DNA from: Parabacteroides sp. PFB2-10
Lineage (GTDB): Bacteria > Bacteroidota > Bacteroidia > Bacteroidales > Tannerellaceae
Direction of reading: 5' to 3'
DNA: 64,000 nt
NCBI RefSeq assembly: GCF_029893085.1
Contig: NZ_JARXWI010000006.1
Location: forward strand, 166,256 to 230,255
Shown: piece by piece, positions 16,585 to 25,167 of the stretch
Layout: each line of letters starts with the position of its first letter
Position numbering within the stretch: position 1 is the first letter of the stretch
The notes under the pieces: generated by a model
Database searches by the model: none
Seen by the model: the letters and a program-made list of their open reading frames with translations, nothing else
What the model was told of the DNA's origin: nothing
Translations under genes and position numbers: made by a program

Positions 16585-17388
16585 TTAATCGAATTCGAAG
16601 ACTTCAGAAGGAGTTGTCCGTTTCAAAGCTGTCAGATTCACATCTTTTCCTACGCGGATTCCTTCGCGAAACAGGCGAATATCGATTGTTTTATAGGCCA
16701 GTTCGGGATGGTTATTGTCTTTGCTCAGATGGCATAGCCAGATATCCTTCAGGTCGGGCGTATAATGCGTCGCCAGAAATTCAGCCGCTTCCCGGTTGCT
16801 TAAGTGACCGGTCGGGCTGGCTACTCTTTCTTTTAGGAAAGCCGGATAGGAACCGAAGCGAAGCATCTCTTCGTCGTAATTGGCTTCAATGATCAGGTGG
16901 TTGGCCATCGACATATATTTACTTACGGTCTCTGTGATATGACCAACGTCGGTGGCGAAGGTGAAACGGTGGTTACCATATTCAATATGGTAGCCTACAT
17001 TATCGGTGCTATCGTGAGGCACCTCGAAAGAGGTCACCTTAAAGTCTTTGATGAAAAAGGGAACCTCCTTTTCAATGATCCGGCGCGATCCGTAAAGCGT
17101 CTCTTCGACATAGCGGCTTTTGTCGATTCCGTTATGTACTCCTTCCGTTGTATAGACAGGTATATTGTATTTCTCTCCCAGGCAACCCACCGTTTTAATA
17201 TGATCCGCGTGGTCATGGGTTATTAATACAGCCAAAATCTGTTCGAATTCTATACCGAGATCTTTTAATACTTTCTTGATGGTACGAATGCCAATACCTG
17301 CATCTATCAGTATCCCATATTGGGAATTCCCCAGGTAATAGCAGTTGCCACTGCTTCCACTCGCCAAACTAACAAACTTTAGTTTCAT
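16585..17388 (-). CDS. MBL-fold metallo-hydrolase, WalJ/YycJ-like
   Basis: A 267-residue metallo-beta-lactamase-fold protein. It begins MKLKFVSLASGSSGNCYYLG, the typical opening of the YycJ/WalJ group, and has the metal motif LITHDHADH near residue 60, further ligands in FEVPHDSTDNVGYH, FATDVGHIT and a late LCHLSKDNNHPE. Members are proposed 5'-3' DNA exonucleases or hydrolases, so the substrate is uncertain. ATG 17388 is chosen because an upstream extension would run into ansA. It starts 8 bp after the ansA stop and is the last gene of a three-gene minus-strand unit. Confidence 0.88.
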   Translation of the reverse strand: MKLKFVSLASGSSGNCYYLGNSQYGILIDAGIGIRTIKKVLKDLGIEFEQILAVLITHDHADHIKTVGCLGEKYNIPVYTTEGVHNGIDKSRYVEETLYGSRRIIEKEVPFFIKDFKVTSFEVPHDSTDNVGYHIEYGNHRFTFATDVGHITETVSKYMSMANHLIIEANYDEEMLRFGSYPAFLKERVASPTGHLSNREAAEFLATHYTPDLKDIWLCHLSKDNNHPELAYKTIDIRLFREGIRVGKDVNLTALKRTTPSEVFEFD

Positions 17389-17396
17389 TTTCTCTA

Positions 17397-18470
17397 TTAT
17401 CTTACAGACAGATATTCCGGAATGGTTATCTCGCCTATTAATGAACAATTCATACGTTCTTTTACCTCTTCGGGACTCAGGTCATGCCCGAAAAGGAACA
17501 TCAACTTGGTTACGGCACTTTCCGTCGTGCTGTCGTAGCCGCTTATGACACCGACTTCCAATAGTCTATGCCCGGTCTCATAGCGATGCATCTCCACGGT
17601 ACCGGCAATACACTGGCTTACGTTGACAATCAGAATGCCTCTTTCTACCGCTTCTTTCAGCATATCCAGAAACCATTTCTGCATAGGTGCATTTCCACTT
17701 CCGTACGTCTCCATGACTACGCCTTTCAGGTCGGGAATAGTCAGGATGCTTTCGACCACCTGGGGCGATATGCCGGGGAAGAGCTTTAGGATAGCAATGT
17801 TGTTATCCAAACGATAATGTGGCTTCAGTGGCTTGCGCAAGACCGGATGGTAGACCTGCGGCAGATCATATTTAATATGTATACCGGCATGAGCCAGTAC
17901 CGGATAGTTGTAGGAACGGAAGGCATTGAAATTGTCGGCGCTGACTTTACAGGTACGGTTTCCGCGCAATAGGTTGTTTTCAAAGAAGACACATACTTCC
18001 GGAATGAGTGGCATACCGTTTTCTTTGGCGGCGGCAATCTCAATGGCGGTAATCAGGTTCTCTTTTCCATCGGTGCGAAGTATGCCGATCGGCAGTTGAG
18101 ATCCGGTAAGAATCACCGGTTTACTCAGGTTCTCCAACATAAAGCTCAGAGCCGAAGCCGTGTACGACATAGTATCTGTCCCGTGCAGTATCACAAACCC
18201 ATCATAGCGCTGGTAGTTATCCGCAACAATTTCGACCAGTTCTTTCCAACATTCGGGACCCATCTCCGAGGAGTCGATCGGCGGATCGAACTGAATACTG
18301 GAAACCGTATGACCTAATTTCTTTAACTCCGGCATATTGTCTTCGAGGTGTTGGAAATTGAAAGGTTCCAACACGCCGCTTTCCGGATTTTCCATCATGC
18401 CGATGGTTCCGCCGGTGTAAATGAGCAAGATCGATGCTTTTTCGTGTTGATTGTTTTCCTGAATAGTCAT
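17397..18470 (-). CDS. ansA: L-asparaginase, type I
   Basis: A 357-residue cytoplasmic asparaginase that converts asparagine to aspartate and ammonia. It has the nucleophile motif LIYTGGTIGMM near the N-terminus and the second catalytic segment ILHGTDTMSYTASALSFML (Thr-Asp), plus ILTGSQLPIG and the C-terminal GTVEMHRYETG. There is no signal peptide, which fits the type I enzyme. The ATG at 18470 is used; the frame opens three codons earlier only with TTG. It lies between the TRIC-type channel gene (20 bp) and the MBL-fold gene (8 bp), probably one operon. Confidence 0.95.
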   Translation of the reverse strand: MTIQENNQHEKASILLIYTGGTIGMMENPESGVLEPFNFQHLEDNMPELKKLGHTVSSIQFDPPIDSSEMGPECWKELVEIVADNYQRYDGFVILHGTDTMSYTASALSFMLENLSKPVILTGSQLPIGILRTDGKENLITAIEIAAAKENGMPLIPEVCVFFENNLLRGNRTCKVSADNFNAFRSYNYPVLAHAGIHIKYDLPQVYHPVLRKPLKPHYRLDNNIAILKLFPGISPQVVESILTIPDLKGVVMETYGSGNAPMQKWFLDMLKEAVERGILIVNVSQCIAGTVEMHRYETGHRLLEVGVISGYDSTTESAVTKLMFLFGHDLSPEEVKERMNCSLIGEITIPEYLSVR

Positions 18471-18490
18471 AGCGTACAAAGTTAATTATT

Positions 18491-19102
18491 TTATTCGTCC
18501 CCCTTTAATATAGGGACGCTTATATGGTATTTAACGGCGATTAACCGGGCGGCCAATACACTGATGGCTGTGACCACCTGGGTGACTACCGGTGTGACGT
18601 TTAAGCGATGGCAAATATAATAGATACATCCTCCCAAAACGCAGGTAAGCGCATAAATATCTTTTCGGAAGATCAGCGGCACCTCATTGATCAGGATATC
18701 CCGGATCATACCACCGAAGGAACCCGTAATGGTGCCCATGATGATCGCTACCCAGAAGGGATGCCCTAAGGCCAGTGTCCGGTCGAGTCCAGCCACCACG
18801 AAAAGCCCCAGCCCGATGGCGTCGAATATAAAGAATGTATTGTTGAGCTTGATTACATATTTGCGAAACACCAGTACAAACAACAGTGCCAGACCGGAAA
18901 CAATCAGATAGGAGGCATCTTCGAGCCAGAAGAGTGTTTTGTTAAGCATGATATCGCGAATCGTTCCGCCTCCGATAGCCGTCACAACCCCTACGACGTA
19001 AGCACCAAACCAATCAAATTGTTTGGCTGAGGCCAGCCGAATACCACTAATGGCGAAAGCAAACGTCCCGGCATAGTTGCAAAAGGTGATAAAATCTATC
19101 AT
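18491..19102 (-). CDS. TRIC/UPF0126-family cation channel (YicG-like)
   Basis: A 203-residue inner-membrane protein with about seven hydrophobic segments in two repeated halves. Each half has the family glycine motif followed by Arg-Asp: AIGGGTIRDIML near residue 45 and GSFGGMIRDILIN near 130. Bacterial TRIC homologues form trimeric potassium-permeable channels; the physiological role is not settled. It is the first gene of a unit with ansA and the MBL-fold hydrolase. A -7-like TATTTTTG (complement of 19117-19124) lies just upstream. Confidence 0.9.
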   Translation of the reverse strand: MIDFITFCNYAGTFAFAISGIRLASAKQFDWFGAYVVGVVTAIGGGTIRDIMLNKTLFWLEDASYLIVSGLALLFVLVFRKYVIKLNNTFFIFDAIGLGLFVVAGLDRTLALGHPFWVAIIMGTITGSFGGMIRDILINEVPLIFRKDIYALTCVLGGCIYYICHRLNVTPVVTQVVTAISVLAARLIAVKYHISVPILKGDE

Positions 19103-19259
19103 TTTGATTTTTTTTGCAAAAATACATAAATACTTCTCATCTTCTCTCCGAATGTGTAATATTAGCTAAGATTAATTTAAACCAAACCAATGTCGTATTA
19201 GTTATTCTTTATAGGTTTGCATCGTTTTAATGAGTGGTTGGTCTCTTTACATACAGACA

Positions 19260-20735
19260 ATGATGAAAAAAGTAATAATAGGGATGTTGTTTCTTCTGTT
19301 TACACAGGGGATGTGGAGTCAGCATATACCGGAGGCTTCTCCCCGCCATTATGTGAGCGACAGCATCCGTATTCTTCCCTCCCGTCCCTGGAAAGCGGCT
19401 ATGGAAACTTTTGGCATCAATATGATTATTTGGGGATTCGACCGCTTTGTGGCACAGGAAGACTGGGCGCGGATCAATGTCCATACGATGAAGGATAACT
19501 TCCGAACAGGCCCGATATGGGACACTGATAAGTTTTCCACCAACCTGATTGCTCATCCTTATCATGGCTCTCTCTATTTCAATGCCGCGCGCAGCAACGG
19601 CATGAACTTCTGGCAATCCATTCCCTATTCGATCGGTGGCAGCCTGATGTGGGAGTTCTTTATGGAAGCGGAGCCGCCGTCAATCAACGATATACTCGCG
19701 ACCTCTTTTGGAGGATTCGAATTGGGGGAGATTACCTACCGCCTGTCGGATATTTTTCTGGACGACCGTACTTCCGGCAGCGAGCGCGTCTGGCGCGAAA
19801 TCTTAGCCGGGATTGTCTCTCCGGTGCGTGGCTTGAATCGGCTTATCTCCGGTGATGCCTGGCGGAAAGCGCCGAACAAAGGGCGTTCGCTCCCTTCTGT
19901 TCCCATCACTTTCATTGTCAATAGCGGCGTGCGTTTCCTGGCCGAACAGGAGCAATCGAAGTGGGGAACCACCAGTATGCATCTTTCTTTCCTCTTGAAT
20001 TATGGTAATCCTTTCAATGACGACTACTACTTGCCGTACGAATGGTTCCGTCTGCGGGCCGGTGTAGACCTTTTCTCTACACAGCCTCTGCTGAGTCAGG
20101 TGAATGCCGTTGGGGCTTTGTGGGGTAAACAGATATGGTCGAGCGGTAACAAGGTGTTGACGGCCGGTGTTTTCCAGCATTTCGACTATTACGATTCGGA
20201 GCTTCGCGGTCATACTGAAAAGACAGTCGTTCCCTACCGTATCTCGGAGGCAGCAGCAGTAGGAGGGGGGCTTCTTTATTATAAGGAGGGAATAGGTCAT
20301 GACCCGGTTAATATTTTCGGGGAATTGTATATCAACGGGGTGGCTTTAGGTGCCAGTGTGTCTGATTATCTGCAATTGGAAGAGCGCGATTACAACCTGG
20401 GCAGCGGATATAGCATCAAGGCGTACGCCGGATTAAACTATAAGAAAAACTGGAATTTTCTGTTGAACCTGGAGAACTACCATATTTTCACCTGGAAAGG
20501 ATATGATCCCGGATTGGATTTTGAAACGGTAGACCTGGGAAGATTAAATGTGCAGGGAGAAGAGAGCAACGCCCGGTTGACGATCTTCTCTACCCAGTTG
20601 GCTTACGTCTCCGATAAGCGTTGGAACATTGCGCTGTCCAACCGCTACTTTGCCCGCCATACCCGTTACCGCTATTATAACAATGTCCCGACCTCGACGT
20701 ATGATGTGGTGCTAAGCGTAGGATATCGGTTGTAA
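19260..20735 (+). CDS. DUF3943 outer-membrane protein
   Basis: A 491-residue exported protein (MMKKVIIGMLFLLFTQGMWSQ). The middle contains the DUF3943-like block SLYFNAARSNGMNFWQSIPY, then GGSLMWEFFMEAEPPSINDI and a glycine motif FGGFELGE. The second half consists of amphipathic strands and ends with an aromatic strand plus YRL, as in outer-membrane barrels. Function is unknown. The start is the ATG pair at 19260/19263; upstream in-frame codons precede the signal peptide and a TAGGTTTG -7 box (19212-19219) supports a short leader. The stop codon TAA is the first base triplet of the AT-rich repeat that follows. Confidence 0.87.
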   Translation: MMKKVIIGMLFLLFTQGMWSQHIPEASPRHYVSDSIRILPSRPWKAAMETFGINMIIWGFDRFVAQEDWARINVHTMKDNFRTGPIWDTDKFSTNLIAHPYHGSLYFNAARSNGMNFWQSIPYSIGGSLMWEFFMEAEPPSINDILATSFGGFELGEITYRLSDIFLDDRTSGSERVWREILAGIVSPVRGLNRLISGDAWRKAPNKGRSLPSVPITFIVNSGVRFLAEQEQSKWGTTSMHLSFLLNYGNPFNDDYYLPYEWFRLRAGVDLFSTQPLLSQVNAVGALWGKQIWSSGNKVLTAGVFQHFDYYDSELRGHTEKTVVPYRISEAAAVGGGLLYYKEGIGHDPVNIFGELYINGVALGASVSDYLQLEERDYNLGSGYSIKAYAGLNYKKNWNFLLNLENYHIFTWKGYDPGLDFETVDLGRLNVQGEESNARLTIFSTQLAYVSDKRWNIALSNRYFARHTRYRYYNNVPTSTYDVVLSVGYRL

Positions 20736-20819
20736 TTGATAATTGATAATTGATAATTGATAATTGATAATGGATAGGCGGAAACCAATTATCAATTATC
20801 CATTATCCATTATCAATTA
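20734..20819. repeat. 7-nt AATTGAT array forming a convergent dyad
   Basis: Five units of (A)ATTGATA in tandem, a short GGCGGAAACC spacer, then the reverse complement (AATTATCAATTATCC...). The array starts in the stop codon of the DUF3943 gene and ends in the stop codon of the convergent ABC-F gene. The long AT stem with flanking T/A runs could act as a bidirectional terminator. Confidence 0.85.
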
Positions 20820-22448
20820 TCTTTCCAGTTCCCTCAGACTCTCCATCTTTTTGCGTTGCATAAACTCATAGATGCCTTCGAGGTGTTCAACTACTTTCTG
20901 GTTACCGAACTCATATACCTTGGTCACCAATCCGTCTAAGAAGTCGCGGTCGTGGGATACGACAATCAGGGTGCCGTCGAAGTCCAACAGCGCCTGCTTC
21001 AGGATATCCTTTGTTTTCATATCCAGGTGGTTGGTCGGCTCGTCGAGGATCAGTAGGTTGACTGGTTCCAATAACAGGCGGATCATCGCCAACCGCGTAC
21101 GTTCTCCCCCGGACAATATCTTTACCTTCTTGGTGGAATTCTCTCCGCCGAACATAAAGGCACCCAACAGATCTTTTATCTTATTGCGGATCTCCCCTTT
21201 GGCTACGTCATCGATGGTTTGGAACACCGTCAGGTTTTCATCCAAGAGGGAGGCTTGGTTTTGCGCGAAATAGCCAATCATCACATTGTGACCGATCGTC
21301 AATAGCCCATCATGCTCTATCTCCTTCATGATACATTTCACTAAGGTCGATTTCCCTTCCCCGTTTTTGCCGACGAAAGCGATCCGGTCACCGCGCTCGA
21401 TCGTGAGGTGGGCGTTGCGGAATACGGTGTGATCGCCATAGCTTTTCGTTACATTCTCGATGGTCACCGGATAGGAGCCCGAGCGGGGCGATGGAGGGAA
21501 TTTAAGCCGAAGCGCTGAGGTGTCCTCTTCGTCGACCTCCAGGATATCTAATTTTTCAAGCATCTTCACGCGGCTTTGCACCTGCAGGGTCTTGGAATAG
21601 GTCCCTTTGAAACGTTCGATAAACTCTTTGGTCTCGGCAATCATCTTCTGTTGTTCGTCGAATGCCTTCTGCTGTTGTTCGCGCCGTTCTTTGCGCAATT
21701 GCAGGTAGGCGCTGTAGTTTACCTTATAATCATAAATGCGTCCCATGGTCACCTCGATGGTACGCGTCGTAATACGGTCGATAAACGCCCGGTCGTGGCT
21801 GATCACAACCACCGCCTGTCCGTTGTCGATCAGGAAATCCTCCAACCATTGAATAGATTCGATATCTAAGTGGTTGGTCGGCTCGTCGAGCAACAAGACA
21901 TCGGGTTTCTTCAGGAGCAATTTGGCCAACTCGATACGCATACGCCATCCCCCGCTAAACTCACTGGTTTGACGTGTGAAATCGCTGCGCTTGAATCCCA
22001 ACCCCAACAGGGTCTTTTCGATATCCGCGTCGTAGTTGATCTCTTCGATGGAATAGAATTTTTCGCTTAAGGTCGATACCTGTTCTATCAATTGATAATA
22101 TTCTTCCGAATCATAATCCGTCCGTGTTTCCAATTCTTTGTTGATCGCTTCGATCTCTGCCTCCATCGCATGCAAATGTGCAAAAGCCTGTGCGGTCTCT
22201 TCAAATACGGTCCGTCCGTCTTCTGTCATCAGATGCTGTGGCAGATAGGCAATCACGGTATCTTTGGGTGCCGACACCTTGCCACGCGTTGCTTCACGGG
22301 CACCGGCCAGTATTTTTAATAAGGTAGACTTACCCGCTCCGTTTTTTCCCATCAGGGCGATGCGGTCTTTTTCATTGATCACAAAGGAGATGTCCGAAAA
22401 CAAGGCGCTTCCGCCAAATTCTACTGTTAATCCGTCAACTGATATCAT
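20817..22448 (-). CDS. ABC-F family ATPase
   Basis: A 543-residue soluble protein with two ABC domains and no membrane segments. Domain 1 has GKNGAGKST, SEFSGGWRMRIELAK and LLLDEPTNHLD. A charged coiled linker spans about 235-310, and domain 2 has GKNGEGKST, LSGGERTRLAM and LILDEPTNHLD. Both catalytic glutamates are present. ABC-F proteins act on the ribosome, restoring stalled translation or giving antibiotic protection; which applies here cannot be told from sequence. The start MISVDGL (22448) is preferred because a TACCTTTG -7 box (complement of 22479-22486) would place transcription start between it and the longer frame. Confidence 0.93.
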   Translation of the reverse strand: MISVDGLTVEFGGSALFSDISFVINEKDRIALMGKNGAGKSTLLKILAGAREATRGKVSAPKDTVIAYLPQHLMTEDGRTVFEETAQAFAHLHAMEAEIEAINKELETRTDYDSEEYYQLIEQVSTLSEKFYSIEEINYDADIEKTLLGLGFKRSDFTRQTSEFSGGWRMRIELAKLLLKKPDVLLLDEPTNHLDIESIQWLEDFLIDNGQAVVVISHDRAFIDRITTRTIEVTMGRIYDYKVNYSAYLQLRKERREQQQKAFDEQQKMIAETKEFIERFKGTYSKTLQVQSRVKMLEKLDILEVDEEDTSALRLKFPPSPRSGSYPVTIENVTKSYGDHTVFRNAHLTIERGDRIAFVGKNGEGKSTLVKCIMKEIEHDGLLTIGHNVMIGYFAQNQASLLDENLTVFQTIDDVAKGEIRNKIKDLLGAFMFGGENSTKKVKILSGGERTRLAMIRLLLEPVNLLILDEPTNHLDMKTKDILKQALLDFDGTLIVVSHDRDFLDGLVTKVYEFGNQKVVEHLEGIYEFMQRKKMESLRELER

Positions 22449-22934
22449 ACTTGCTTCCTGTTTTTTTATAAAGAACGGCAAAGGTAGTAAAAAGGAAATT
22501 CATCCGGAAAATGCGTGTTTAGAAGTTCTGGTAATGTAAGATGGGAAGGGGGCAGGGGGGAGGTGCTCTTTCTCTCTCAAATGTTAAAATCTCGATTGTA
22601 AGCAAAATGGGCGTTTTGCTTACAAATCCATACGTTAAAAAGTGTTTCTCCCGGGAGTTTGTCTCCGAAGTCCCGCTTTTTTGCGCGCAAAGTCGGGCGG
22701 AAATTACAAATCGTAAATTGGTGGTTTTGTTGGAAATGGATATTTTAACGTTTATTCACGATGTCGTGAGGTGGCTGAATCGTTACATAATGGGTGGATG
22801 TGATTTTACTTAATAAACGAAATACCTGAAGGCGAATAGACGTTAAAAACCGGGCGGTTTATACAAAAAAGGAAGAGTTGTCGTTAGTTTAGTAGGCTTT
22901 ATGTAATTTTGCAGTAAACTTATTCATAAAAAAG
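22449..22934. other. Divergent intergenic region ABC-F / porX with repeat element
   Basis: 486 bp. On the left is the ABC-F -7 box, in the middle the palindromic CTCCCGGGAG element (22579-22759), and on the right a TAATTTTG -7 box (22904-22911) that fits a porX promoter with about 20 nt of leader. No convincing TTTG -33 box is at the right distance. Confidence 0.65.
22579..22759 (+). repeat. CTCCCGGGAG palindromic element, type A copy 1
   Basis: An intergenic repeat of about 181 bp, matching 48285-48468 and 63872-64000 on the opposite strand. In order: AAATGTTAAAAT, a perfect 11-bp palindrome TGTAAGCAAAA-TGGGCG-TTTTGCTTACA (22597-22624), ACGTTAAAAAGTGTTT, the CTCCCGGGAG core (22648-22657), GTTTGTCTCCGAAGTCCCG, TTTTGCGCGCAAAG, and ATTACAAATCGTAAATTGG. 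No reading frame is conserved. Confidence 0.9.
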
Positions 22935-24482
22935 ATGGTAAGAAAAGACAGAATACTTTGGGCGGACGATGAGATCGATCTCTTGAAGCCGCATATTTTA
23001 TTTCTTCAGGATAAAGGGTATGACGTCACGCCGGTTATCAGCGGACAGGATGCCATCGACTGCATCCGGGAAGAGAGCTTCGATATCATCTTCTTAGATG
23101 AAAATATGCCCGGGCTCTCCGGCTTGGAAACGCTGGCGGTGATCAAAGAGATAAACCCCAATATCCCGGTGGTGATGGTAACCAAAAGTGAGGAGGAGAG
23201 CATCATGAACCAGGCGATTGGCAACAAGATAGCCGATTACCTGATCAAGCCGGTGAATCCGAACCAGTTATTGCTTTCCATCAAAAAGAATGTACATAAA
23301 AACGATATTATCAGCGAAACAAAAACGACGGGCTACCAACAGGAGTTTGGGCGTATAGGCATGCAAATCAATGACTCGCTGACGACCGACGACTGGATCG
23401 AGGTCTATAAAAAGATTGTCTACTGGGAGTTGGAACTCGAAGGCGGACAAACGCAGATGGATGATCTGTTGCGCATGCAAAAGACAGAGGCCAATCAATC
23501 GTTTGGGAAATTTATCCGGAAAAACTACGAAGGATGGATCGAACGCCCGGAGAATAGACCGTTGATGAGCCCCGACTTGTTCAAAAAGAAGGTGTTCCCA
23601 CTTCTGGACAATGACGAAAAGGTCTTTTTTATCCTGATCGACAATTTCCGGTTGGACCAATGGCGGGTGGTAAAAGAGCTGTTGGTTGATTATTATACCT
23701 TTGAAGAGGATCTTTATTACAGCATCCTGCCGACAGCCACGCAATACGCCCGGAACGCGATCTTTTCCGGCCTGATGCCGCAACAGATCGAAAAGATGTT
23801 TCCTGAACTATGGATCGATGAGGAGAGCGAAGAGGGAAAAAACCTGAACGAAGCGCCGCTGATCCGCACACAACTGGAGCGTTTCCGTAAGAATTACAGC
23901 TTCTCTTACCATAAAGTGTACGACTCCGCTTACGGCGAAAAGCTGATCCAGCAGGTCTCTTCCCTGACGCGTCATCCGCTGAATGTGATCGTATTGAACT
24001 TTGTCGATATGCTTTCCCATGCCCGCACGGAGAGTAAGATGATCCGTGAGCTGGCACAAAGCGAGGCCGCCTACCGCAGTCTAACGAAGTCCTGGTTTCA
24101 ACATTCCACCGCCCTGGAGCTGTTTCGCAAAATAGGCGAAAAGGGATACAAGGTGATCCTGACCACCGATCACGGGACGATCCGGGTCGACAACGCGATT
24201 AAGGTGATTGGCGATAAGAATACCAATACGAACCTGCGCTATAAACTGGGGAAAAACCTCGGTTACAATCCCAAAGAGGTGTATGATGTGCGCGATCCGT
24301 CGAAGATCGGCCTGCCGTCGCCCAATCTGAGCACGAAATATATATTCGCACTCAACAACGACTTTATTGCTTATCCCAACAATTACAATTACTATGTCTC
24401 TTACTACAAAGACACCTTCCAGCATGGAGGTATCTCGATGGAAGAGATGATGGTGCCTTTTGTGACCATGACACCGAAATAA
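22935..24482 (+). CDS. porX: PorX-type response regulator with PglZ phosphodiesterase domain
   Basis: A 515-residue protein. The receiver domain (1-120) starts RILWADDEIDLLKPHILFL and has the phospho-acceptor Asp55 in DIIFLDENMPG and the Lys in YLIKPVNPNQ. The C-terminal PglZ/alkaline-phosphatase-like domain has metal-site motifs FILIDNFRLDQW (about 232), LPTATQYARNAIFSG, NFVDMLSHART, ILTTDHGT (about 410) and FQHGGISMEE (about 496). This architecture is PorX, which in Porphyromonas gingivalis controls type IX secretion with PorY and SigP and whose PglZ domain hydrolyses oligonucleotides (from memory of published work). No T9SS genes or porY are in the window. It is followed 21 bp later by tsaE. 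Confidence 0.93.
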   Translation: MVRKDRILWADDEIDLLKPHILFLQDKGYDVTPVISGQDAIDCIREESFDIIFLDENMPGLSGLETLAVIKEINPNIPVVMVTKSEEESIMNQAIGNKIADYLIKPVNPNQLLLSIKKNVHKNDIISETKTTGYQQEFGRIGMQINDSLTTDDWIEVYKKIVYWELELEGGQTQMDDLLRMQKTEANQSFGKFIRKNYEGWIERPENRPLMSPDLFKKKVFPLLDNDEKVFFILIDNFRLDQWRVVKELLVDYYTFEEDLYYSILPTATQYARNAIFSGLMPQQIEKMFPELWIDEESEEGKNLNEAPLIRTQLERFRKNYSFSYHKVYDSAYGEKLIQQVSSLTRHPLNVIVLNFVDMLSHARTESKMIRELAQSEAAYRSLTKSWFQHSTALELFRKIGEKGYKVILTTDHGTIRVDNAIKVIGDKNTNTNLRYKLGKNLGYNPKEVYDVRDPSKIGLPSPNLSTKYIFALNNDFIAYPNNYNYYVSYYKDTFQHGGISMEEMMVPFVTMTPK

Positions 24483-24503
24483 AATCAGATTACGAAAAGA
24501 AAT

Positions 24504-24923
24504 ATGAAGACAATTCAGATAACCCATATAGATACGATTCACGAGAGCGCCCAGGCGTTTATCGAGGCGATGGACGACCGCACCGTGTTTGCTTTCCACG
24601 GAGCCATGGGCGCCGGAAAGACCACCCTGATCAAAGCGATCTGTGAGGAGTTGGGCGTTACGGATGTGATCAACAGCCCAACCTTTGCCATTATCAACGA
24701 ATACCGCAGCGAAACAACGGCAGAGTTGATCTATCATTTCGATTTTTATCGTATCAACAAACTAAGTGAAGCGGAGGATATCGGTACGGAAGACTATTTC
24801 TATAGCGGTGCCCTTTGCTTTATCGAATGGCCGGAAAAGATTGAAGAGTTGTTGCCTTCCGATACCGTGCATGTCACGATTCAGGAAAATCCGGATACCA
24901 CCCGCACGGTAACGATAGAATAA
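24504..24923 (+). CDS. tsaE: tRNA threonylcarbamoyladenosine synthesis ATPase TsaE
   Basis: A 139-residue P-loop ATPase needed with TsaB and TsaD to make t6A37 in ANN-decoding tRNAs. Walker A is [16 protein letters not shown] near residue 32, followed by the family blocks [20 protein letters not shown] and [16 protein letters not shown]. Full length. It lies 21 bp after porX and 7 bp before a small membrane-protein gene, probably in one transcript. Confidence 0.96.
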   Translation: MKTIQITHIDTIHESAQAFIEAMDDRTVFAFHGAMGAGKTTLIKAICEELGVTDVINSPTFAIINEYRSETTAELIYHFDFYRINKLSEAEDIGTEDYFYSGALCFIEWPEKIEELLPSDTVHVTIQENPDTTRTVTIE

Positions 24924-24930
24924 ACCGCAT

Positions 24931-25167
24931 ATGACGATCCCCGAATACATCCTGTTAGCCCTGTTTCTCTTGATGGGTGTCTTCACCTGTCTGGCTTCCC
25001 TGTTGAATTTCAACTGGTTTTTTGAAGCTCGAAAAGCCCGTACGGTGGTTGGTACACTGGGGCGTACCGGCGCACGTGTCTTCTATTTCTGCCTCGGCAT
25101 AGCGTTGATCGCCTGCTCTGTTATGGGCTATCTGCAATGGTCGGCAAGCACCGCTATACCATCATAA
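24931..25167 (+). CDS. Small two-TM membrane protein, Imm17-like
   Basis: A 78-residue protein with two predicted membrane helices (about 5-27 and 49-68) around a basic central loop. The segment LLNFNWFFEARKARTVVGTLGRTGARVFYFCLG resembles the Imm17-type small membrane proteins common in Bacteroidetes, recognised from memory; many of these have no toxin partner, and none is visible here. It starts 7 bp after tsaE. Its last 14 bp overlap the 3' end of the convergent rnr gene. Confidence 0.7.
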   Translation: MTIPEYILLALFLLMGVFTCLASLLNFNWFFEARKARTVVGTLGRTGARVFYFCLGIALIACSVMGYLQWSASTAIPS

